From NCBI GenBank assembly GCA_030248215.1, contig JASANG010001427.1, positions 1-64,000 of the forward strand: 64,000 nt of DNA. Reading direction: 5' to 3'. This document shows positions 55,811 through 64,000 of the stretch, one piece after another (position 1 is the first letter of the stretch; each line of letters starts with the position of its first letter). The notes below the pieces were generated by a model that worked only from the letters and a program-made list of their open reading frames with translations, had not been told where the DNA came from and searched no databases. The stretch is from Enoplolaimus lenunculus (Eukaryota; Nematoda; Enoplea; Enoplida; Thoracostomopsidae). The translations under genes and the position numbers were made by a program.

Positions 55811-56372
55811 ACCCGCAATAAGATTTGACATTTCAGGATGATTTAAGATTTTGATCTGTTAAAAGATGTCGAAATTAAACAACTTCAGTTTTAACTTGAA
55901 ATTTATGACTTCGTATTTTTGAATTATTTCTAAAATTAACCCATTGAAAAATTTACATCGAGTACGCACCGTCAAATACTAAATTTATAACCTTTGCAAG
56001 AAACAAAATCTACTTATATATACATATGCCAAATTCTGATCGCTCTTGATATAATAAGACGCCAAGCCTAACTGAGTATGATGCTAATTAGTAAAAGGCT
56101 TGCTTGCAAATCTGGCAATCTGTGAAGGGTATATTTGAATTTCCCTTGACCAGAACCCATGAACTCATATTTTCACCCCATCCTGCTTAGTGTTCTTTCA
56201 AAATGCGGAAAGTTCAAGAACGACGCAGCTTCCCACCTGAGAGAGAAAAAGCGCAAAATTGATTCAAAAAGTTTGGTTTTTATACAGAAAGTTTCCTCCT
56301 GCAATTTCGTGAAATTAATATTAGTCAGTAGCAATCTTCTAAACCGAATACCCAGCACTATTGAAAAAGTTG

Positions 56373-56443
56373 CGTCTAGAATGTAAGCCTACTCTTTTAC
56401 AGACCCACCAGAAACAGGGACTGCCCTAAAAGTAACATGGGCC
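56373..56443 (-). mobile_element. TTAGGC-family TIR element, end fragment
   Basis: TCTAGAATGTAAGCCTACTC, AGACCCACCAGAAAC and AAAAGTAACATGGGCC match the end of the GGGGCGT subfamily in reverse orientation. Confidence 0.6.
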
Positions 56444-56783
56444 AATAACATTATAGACTTGTATATTCTACGCTCATAGCAATCCGCTTGTGGATTAGGG
56501 TACTTTTCTTTGATCAACAAGTTAAAACTAAAGCTTGAGAAACGACAATTGAGATTTGGAAACCCAAAAAACGCAAAATCGAGTTTCGGACACTGGAAAT
56601 GGAAAAGTTAATTTCGGATATCCGGCAAGAATTGTCGAATATTCGGATATGAAAAAATTTCCGATGCCCATCACTATTTCGAAGTTGTAGGATGACGTTG
56701 TCATTCCATGTTTTCGCCTAAAGTATATATGTCAAATGTGATTGGTAGAGCAACAAACGCTGTGTGCCGTTTCCGCGATTAAT

Positions 56784-59700
56784 ATGGAATGGAGTGTACA
56801 TTCGAGCATTTACGATGGTTACTTCTCATCTGGATACGTGTCGTGCATTAAAGTTGATGGAATGCCTATTCTTCCGCCTATTGTAAGTTGGGTTGTAATA
56901 TAATTCTTACCTGGTTGTAGGGTCTCTTCCTGGGTGATGATATAAACGGGTTCGATCATTAAACATTCGGTGGAACTGAAGAATTGAAGCTCGGAGATGT
57001 ATATTGTCTGAGTTGTGCAGTACCAGTCACTGTGTAGTGAAGGTGGTAGTAGATCTGAAACTAGCGATATTTTATCAGAGGCTTATTGCTAAAAATATAG
57101 CAACAAAGCAGAGTTGTGGTAGCTCAGAAATCGCCCACATTCCAGTAGGAGTTATATTCATAGGACTTTAGGTGCCGAATAGAGTTTGTTTTGGTTAGCT
57201 GTAATCAAGGGATGGGTGTACGCTTAAATTTTTTGCTTATTTTGAAAATTTGTCAATGCTAATTTTACTACGACATGCTTAAACAACAGTCGTAATTTCA
57301 ACAAAATACGAAGATTTTAAACGTAAACACAAGCGAATCAGTACCGTGATACTGTTTCTTCAGTCAAGTTTTTCAGGCAAAGTCAAACATCACAGTTTCA
57401 TTATCAGATACAGTTCAATACTCGAGCAAGTAAAATTGACAGCATTCCAATTCGCTGCTAAGTGCAAAACGTATTGACAATAACTGGCTTCTCCACAGCT
57501 TGAAAATTTCCGCCGTGGGGCGTTTCCTGGACCCCCCAGGAGTTCCCTGGGTGGGCAGGTAATTTTGTTGGGGGCCTTTTTCCTGGGGGCCTCCAGATGA
57601 TCTGGGGGGTCCTGGGGGGCAGGCTTAAAGTTTTTCAAGCCGACTTTTTGGACCATTTTTTTATTCTAGATCGTGTTTCCAACTCAACTGAAGATTACTA
57701 ATCGCTCAACATGACAAAAATTCCCCGCCAACGCCAGGGTGCAACCGGAATTACAATTTGCCGGAACCGGAATTTGAAAATTTTACCGGAACCGGAACCG
57801 GAGAATGAAAAATGCATTTCACCAAAAATTTCATTTTAGTCTTATTTTTTGCTCTATTATTTGTGAAATAACCTTAGTCGAACATAGGTATTTATTTTAT
57901 TTGTTGTATTTTAGATTTTCATCATCGACTGAAGTGAAATCCACCATCAATGGCTTATATTCGGAGTACAAGTGGCTGTCAAAAGAGATTCTTAAAAATT
58001 AGCAAAGTTAAGAAAACGGCCAAATTATAATACCGGAATTTTTAAATCCGGTAAAAATTTACCGGAACCGGAACCGGAAGGTGAAAAATTGCCGGAACCG
58101 GAACCGGAATTCCGGTTGCACCCTGGCCAACGCTAATAACAATAATTTTAACTAATATTACTGACAACTTTACTAGAAGTTGAAAGGAGCACAATTATAT
58201 AAAATATAGATAATCTATAATTGAAAACTGTGATTAACACATATTTTATATATTAGTCATAGCTTCAGTTTATCATAAGGCTCAGGCGGGTTGAACTTGT
58301 TGTTGCAAGGTACTTTCGAATGCTGTATGCCCTGAAACGGTCTTTATATAATTGTGCTTTTTTCAGTTCATTATTGAATTTTACTAGTTACTACCGGTAT
58401 TTGTAACGCTATTAAAAATTATGAATACTCAGCGTAATATAAAATCACATTTTGCCGAATGTCCGCCTCAAAAAAGTCCAGGTCTTTATGTTTTAACATT
58501 GAAAATTTTTGGCTTAGAAAAGTCCTGGGGGCCCCCAGCAAAAAAATTTGCTGGGGGGCGGCCGAAAATTCGCCGGGGGGCCTTTCCGGGGGGCGGCAAA
58601 ATTTTCGCCGGGCGGAAAATGAAAATTTCGAAAAGTGCTGCCCCCCGCTGTGGAGAAGCCAGAATAATAAGCAGTATGGTTGCAGTGTCGATGCTGACAT
58701 TACCGACTGCTGTCAATTGTCACCGATACCGGGTAATCGGCACGTTCCTATTTTGAATTTGAAGATGGATTTTTTCAGATGACTGATGCAATACGCGAAG
58801 AAATGCGACAGTATAAAGCTTTGGCGATTGCCAAAGAACAGCAATTATGCGATGGGAAGGTAAGTAGTGACGTCATCGAATCAAAGTGTTACCACACTAT
58901 GACCCGTTGTTGAATGGCTTGTAGTAGGTACAATATTGATAATGTCATGTTGATTTTGTAACTGGAATGTGCCTGTTGCAATGCTGATTCAAAATTTTTG
59001 TGTTATTTAGATTTTTGGCTTGAACATCTTTTCACTGGTGTTAGGTGTAATACACAATTTAAAATGAATATTTGTTTGAGATGACTTGCAAAAGAGTTTT
59101 AGGTTTTAGTGTGGGGTTGACGTTTTTTTTTCTTTTTGAAACTTGTTTACTTTTCACTACACTCTAGTGTTACATTAATTGGAATGAAAAGTCCCCGCTC
59201 TGCACGTTTCTATTTATATTATTGCGAAGCCTACAGCTAAGCGTAGTTTATGTTTTCTGTTTATGAACTCTGTGGGAAGTCAAATTTTTTAAAATGTTGT
59301 TGGTTTAAATTTCAAAATTGAAATATTAATTTGTTATTTTATTTTTTCGTCTTTTTAGTCGAAATTGCAGCCAGCAAGCACTAAGTTGCCACAAACTCAA
59401 TCGGTTACAGGCTGTCGAACGGCAAATAGCGATGTGAGTAGCGTTCGGTCTGAACAACAAAGTACCCAACTTGCGCAGTATTTAGTACCGGATGCCGCCA
59501 TAATGACAGATTCTGCGGCGACAACGGTGTCACAGATTGTTAGTTGCCAAATTTCAAGTGAGTTTGGGATAATTCAGGGTTCAACTTTAAATGCAACTGG
59601 TGTCTAGGAATCGTATTCTTCACTGCTGCTGTGTTCAGCTATTTTTAATGATGAGATTTAGCACAGGCGAACTGCGGCAGCAGCTGATCGCGAACTGCGC

Positions 59701-62700
59701 ACAAATAGGACAAGTCAAGCGTATATACTGCGCCTCATCGATCTTAAACTTCACCATTTGCTGGTTCGTAAATTGTTATAAGATCTACATTGATAAAGTA
59801 CAAAATTGTCAAAATTAATGACTCTGGAATCGTATCAAAAATAAAACGCTATTTTAAGCACTTTTTGTGTCTTAAACAGCATGTTTTAGAACACTTTTTC
59901 TAAGGGGAGACACTGTGAAATGAATTTATAGCGTAGATCACGTTATTAAGTTTTTTTTGTTTGTTAAAACGCTATTTTCTCATCAGTATATACATATTTT
60001 TCAAAACGAAAAGCGTTTTGTATAGTTGACCCTTTCCTTTACAATCAAAATTAATGTTAATAAATGTATTGTTACGCTTTTTAAAGGACATAGCAATCAA
60101 CAACAGCAAACGTTACCAGAAGTTACTCCGCGAGACGAACTTAATACTGAAGCCGTACTCGATGACGAATATTCGCTTGCAAGTTGTATTAATACCAGCG
60201 AAATGATGGGGCTTTGTAGCGGCCGGAGGTCCAAATTACCCATGGCGTCCTGCTCAAATGCAAATCCTGTTGCCTTACAGATGCTTCCTCCTGGATTTCA
60301 AACGAAACAAGGACAAGCAGGAACGATGGAACTCGAAATAGGGGGCGACGCTGATGATTCAACACTGAGAGAGTCGAAAACTCTAGGTGGGTCAAAAACT
60401 GGGACTGATGTGGGAACCACAGAAAGGTATACGGGTGAGCATCGTGTATCAGGAGTGGAAAAGGCTGCACAAGCTAGTCAAAGAGAGATATGTAAAGGAA
60501 TGAGTGAAAATTGTGCTAATTTTTGGTGTCAGACAAAAGCTCGTGGTAGGAATTCTTTTGGGGAGAAATCTAATAGCATTGGTGTAAACGCTTCGGATAT
60601 GACATCGAATAACTCTGTCTGTAATGACGAGTGCGTGCGGGCTGGCGAGCGAGACCACGAGAATGGGCGTGGAAGCGAGGTTGCATCCCCGGAAAAATTT
60701 TCAGATAATGCTTCGTATACTTTAGATCAGCCTAGCCAGGCACTACTGGATGCGATAAAAGCTGAAGGCGTCAATGAAATGGTTGGGCTTGTAACTGAAA
60801 GGTCTTCGATTAATTACAATAATAATTGTGTGCTCAATTCAACGGCGAGTGCCCCGCAAGACGGTTTTGAACGGCTGCTATGTGACGAACGACTGAAAAC
60901 GTTGGACGATATTATTGCAATTTCGGCTGCGCGTGATGAATTAAATTGTATTGCTAGTGATTTTACTGAAAATTGTCGCGAAAAACTAACTCATTTGAAA
61001 ACTGAATGTAACAGAACAGTAGGCGATGATGCTTGCGGCAATAGTGGACTGGAAACATGCTGGCTAGACCAGAGTGCTGAGGTCGACAAGGCTCAGGTGG
61101 CATCGAATGAGCTCAAACAGCTGCAGAAGTTGTCTGAATACTGTGATGGATCGCTAACAAATGGGACGTTGGAATCGGCTCTGTGTAACGGCATCTCTTA
61201 CAAAATTATGAGCTCGCAAGCGCCAAGTTTAGCTGACTGCATCAGCATGGACGCGACCGTAGCGAGGGAAAAACTGGCGGAGTGCTCAAATGTCAAGCAA
61301 ATACTGGCAACCTATCATTCGCTACAGCTGGAAGCGTTACGATGCCGGCAAAGGCGTGAACTAGAAAGTTTAGAGCATCAAATTGATTCGTTGAGCGAAA
61401 TTTTGCAAGGTTCAGGCAGCTCAGGGTACAACAGGGTGTTGTCAAATGGAATTACGACAGCGTCAAAGTGGAACAATTGTTGTCTTGAAGATTTTGCGAA
61501 ATTTGAAGACGATGCCGTACGAGAGCATCCGGTACCGTTAAGTATGACTCCGACAAAGGGAAAGGATAAATGTAGGACAGTAACCAGACAATCAAAGCTG
61601 AAACCTGCAGTGGGAAATGCTCAGACGTCTCCGTTGTTGCTGCTATCGACTTGCGGGGATGAAAATTCGCCAAGAGTTTTGTCAGGGATCAAGTCTGGGG
61701 CAGGTAGGTCTGGCCGTAGGCGGTCCCATAAGGTTGGTAAGGGACATCGATGTCCGTGGTCTGTTTCGGCAGTTGCGCCCAAAAATATCGATAAGTTGAA
61801 GTTGCCAAATGGTCAGATTGGAGAATTGTTGGAACGAGGAGATCCTGTTTTCGAGGTGAGTGAGGTGAGATAGCTGGAGATTCGCAACCGAGCGCGGTGG
61901 ATCCTACATAGCTAAAGCCAAGCAAACTCGATCTGTTTCTGTTTAAGCGCCCCCGATAAGGATTTTACATAGTGTATATGCGTATAAAGTGTGTACATGT
62001 TCTATACAAGCGATTAGGCATTGTTTTTGTCGGTAAGAATTACCCCCGCTCAAGATTTTACCCCTAGTTTTCAACCAGAAGCTCCGTTGAAGTTCCTCCA
62101 CAGTGTCGAGACCCAGCGAATGCCCAGCTTCAGTAGAATGTTTGGAAAGGATAGCGTTTTAAACATAGCTTTCTAAAAACGATACGTATATAATATTCTC
62201 TGTTAGGTGTGCCAAAGTGATGTTTGTAACTACATGTACAAGTAAGAAATGACGTTTAGTATATTTTAGGTATATAGATGAAATATTTGTGGGAGACAAT
62301 ACTTGTGGTGAAATTTAAGTGACTTTGGATACAACCAGTTCAATTTGTGATGCTGTCTTGTAGTCAGTTTTCTGGTTTCGTAATTGTGAATTTAATAATT
62401 TTTATAAAAATTTCACATTATCAAATTGATTGAGCGAATCGAAATTCCAAGCGAAGCTCGGAGTTTGGCGAAGCGTTTTTTGTTTTGTACTTGAGTGTAA
62501 ACCTTTATGACCGATAATTCAATAGTTATCTAATAGGTGATTTTCATATTAGTTTAACTGAGGACTTTTTAAATTATTTCGAATAAATTGTTTATAAACA
62601 TAGAAAACCGATAATTGAATAGTTAGTTAATAGCTAATTTGCATATTAGCTCAACTAATAGCCTTTTATTTTTGTTTCACTGAGTATTAGGGTTACTGAA

Positions 62701-63813
62701 GTGTTTTTGGGTGCGCTAAATCGGAATAAAATGTTTATAAACCTTCAAGACCGTTAATTTTATAGTTGGCTAAGCTAATGGCTAATTTGCGTATTAGTTT
62801 AATTAATTAAGCTCAAATTAGGAATTTTTAAATTTCACTGATTATTAATTAGGGTTATAAGGAATCAAATTCAGCACTAAAGGGTTTTTCGTTGCGAGAA
62901 ATTTGAATAAATTGTTTATAAACCTTTAAAACCGATGAGTGAATAGTCAACAAAGTGGGTCGAGCTATCCGTTTGTGATATATAGGTTTGAAATCTTTAA
63001 CTGGACTGATTAATAAGCATGTCCGTTCTTTGTTCAACACAATAGTTCTACTACGACTTCTATTTTTTGTTTTGTGACATTTGAAGCGGCTGCATAGAGT
63101 ACTGAGTTTAATAATTGTTCTTTTAGGTGCAAAACTATCGTGAAACAAAGCGAACCCCTCGGAATAACTGTGACGACGGCGAGGAAAAATCAACAGAATC
63201 GCATGATGTTGCAGTTCCTTCATTTTCGTCAGCAACAACCACTGCTGATGTATCATTGGTTTTTAGTAAGAAGCGAGCTATAGAAGCGTCTCAAACTCAC
63301 CAGACAAGTGCCGAATGTTATTTAGGAACACCAACAGGTGGGGATGAAATTTCGGCTTGTGTCTACGATTTGGTGGAGACCCCGAGAAAGCTCAATAGCG
63401 ATATTCCTAAACTGATTACTGAAGACAAGGACTTGCCCAGAGCGGTAAAAGATAAACATTGTTGCAATGGAGTAGATTTAGTTGCGCTCAGTACGAATGG
63501 TATGTCAGGGGGCACCCAAAATTTAAAAGGTATGCAGCCGTATGGCCAGTGTTTTGCCATTATGCATGGGGATACCGTAGACGGAGTGCCGCCTATAGAT
63601 TCACCTCATCGAGTCAAACGCGAACATAGCGACGCGATTGGATTAAGTGATAATTCGCGACGTCAGCGTCGCCGCCGCCGCTCTGACTGTGTCGTAAGCG
63701 GCGGCGGAAGGTGCGATGACGTCAGAACGAATTCGCGATCGTGGTTGCCGCTTTGTGTTTCGCCAGCGACAAAACTGCGGACGACTTCGCTGCCTCCGTC
63801 TTGTAAACGACAG
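56784..63813 (+). CDS. Unrecognised multi-exon gene, 5' part (leaves window at right)
   Basis: Five exons join in phase: 56784-56882, 58779-58859, 59359-59557, 60087-61855 and 63127-63813, giving 945 residues before a donor (GTAAAC). Every junction has GT/AG with consistent phase (0, 0, 1, 0). The protein starts MEWSVHSSIYDGYFSSGYV and continues MTDAIREEMRQYKALAIAKE, probably a helix. A long Ser/Asn/Cys-rich segment without visible domain follows. Near 61.3 kb is a coiled coil (LEALRCRQRRELESLEHQI), then a basic patch RRRSHKVGKGHRCPWS and, in the last exon, RQRRRRRRSD, like nuclear localisation signals. A nuclear scaffold protein is possible, but I cannot name a family. The ATG choice relies on the first exon having no better upstream start in frame. 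Confidence 0.65.
57420..58735 (+). repeat. Inverted pair of G/C-run repeats around the hAT copy
   Basis: CTGGCTTCTCCACAGC at 57485-57500 and its complement at 58646-58661 head two inverted segments rich in CCCCCAGG/GGGGGCC. TTGACAGCA occurs at both outer ends. They may be the long arms of one fold-back element into which the 57735-58125 hAT copy inserted. Confidence 0.5.
57735..58125 (+). mobile_element. hAT-type non-autonomous element, 391 bp, intact ends (second copy)
   Basis: Same length as and near-identical to 43017-43407, with the same exact 18-bp TIRs. The 8-bp flanks GCCAACGC (57727-57734 and 58126-58133) are a perfect target duplication. It lies in the first intron of the right-hand gene. 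Confidence 0.95.
62500..62960 (+). repeat. Degenerate tandem repeat in the last visible intron
   Basis: The block TTTATAAACCTT-AAGACCGATAATT-GAATAGTTA-GCTAATTTGCATATTAG recurs about four times (near 62504, 62589, 62727 and 62905) with spacing of 85-180 bases. Confidence 0.6.
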
Positions 63814-64000
63814 GTAAACGAAGTATATATCTTGGTTCCGAGTACGTACATTTGTCTGGTTTTAGTTAGTTCAAACAACGGTTATGAAACTTTTACGTAC
63901 CTTTTACGACAATTTTGGTAGGAAGTGAATTACAACCCATTCAGTGGAATTAGCTTCGGAAGATTTATATTTTTTACTTTTGCTCTGGGAAATGTGTTTT

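Noticed and set aside
57390-57656. Minus-strand ORF rich in Pro/Lys (QDPPDHLEAPRKKAPN)
   Set aside because: It translates the G/C-run repeat that recurs inverted near 58.5 kb. Repeat composition accounts for it.

Overview
This window comes from a metazoan nuclear genome, not a prokaryote. The genes are split by long introns bounded by GT...TTTTCAG/TTTTAG, the host genes are animal families (Rab geranylgeranyltransferase alpha and an EP400/Domino-type chromatin remodeller), and the spacers are packed with transposon debris. Many interspersed elements carry runs of TTAGGC/GCCTAA, which is the nematode telomere unit. With the nematode-like 3' splice sites this makes a large, repeat-rich nematode genome my best guess (inference).

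Layout: (1) Bases 1 to about 10.98 kb are the 3' part of a Ty3/gypsy LTR retrotransposon. They hold the end of pol (RNase H, integrase), then an uninterrupted 2062-codon extra ORF that starts with a DEDDy 3'-5' exonuclease domain and continues with Gln-rich, zinc-finger and helical parts, then a polypurine tract and the LTR. (2) From about 10.98 to 12.9 kb the LTR runs into a leader with two small exon-like modules; a diverged copy of this LTR plus leader lies at 33.5-35.9 kb. (3) Bases 12.9-28.9 kb are almost all nested repeats: TTAGGC-bearing TIR elements, GAGTC fold-back elements with TA target duplications, ACTTAAGT-rich elements, tandem duplications and one degenerate ABC-transporter-like exon.

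(4) On the minus strand, from 41.8 down to 26.9 kb, most exons of an unrecognised gene can be chained by compatible splice phases. Its product is a tandem array of about 130-residue repeats. (5) Also on the minus strand, at 46.7-43.7 kb, are five exons encoding the N-terminus and HSA domain of an EP400/Domino/SRCAP-type protein; no ATPase exons are visible. (6) On the plus strand, 48,659-53,748 is a six-exon Rab geranylgeranyltransferase alpha gene, and 56,784-63,813 is the 5' part of a second, unrecognised gene that leaves the window.

hAT-type non-autonomous elements with CCGGAA-rich ends (TIR CAGGGTGCAACCGG) are concentrated from 39 kb rightwards, mostly in introns. Two near-identical 391-bp copies with perfect 8-bp target duplications show recent movement.

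Limits: exon calls rest on reading frame, splice consensus, phase continuity and family resemblance recalled from memory. No database search or alignment was run. Ends of degenerate repeats are approximate.
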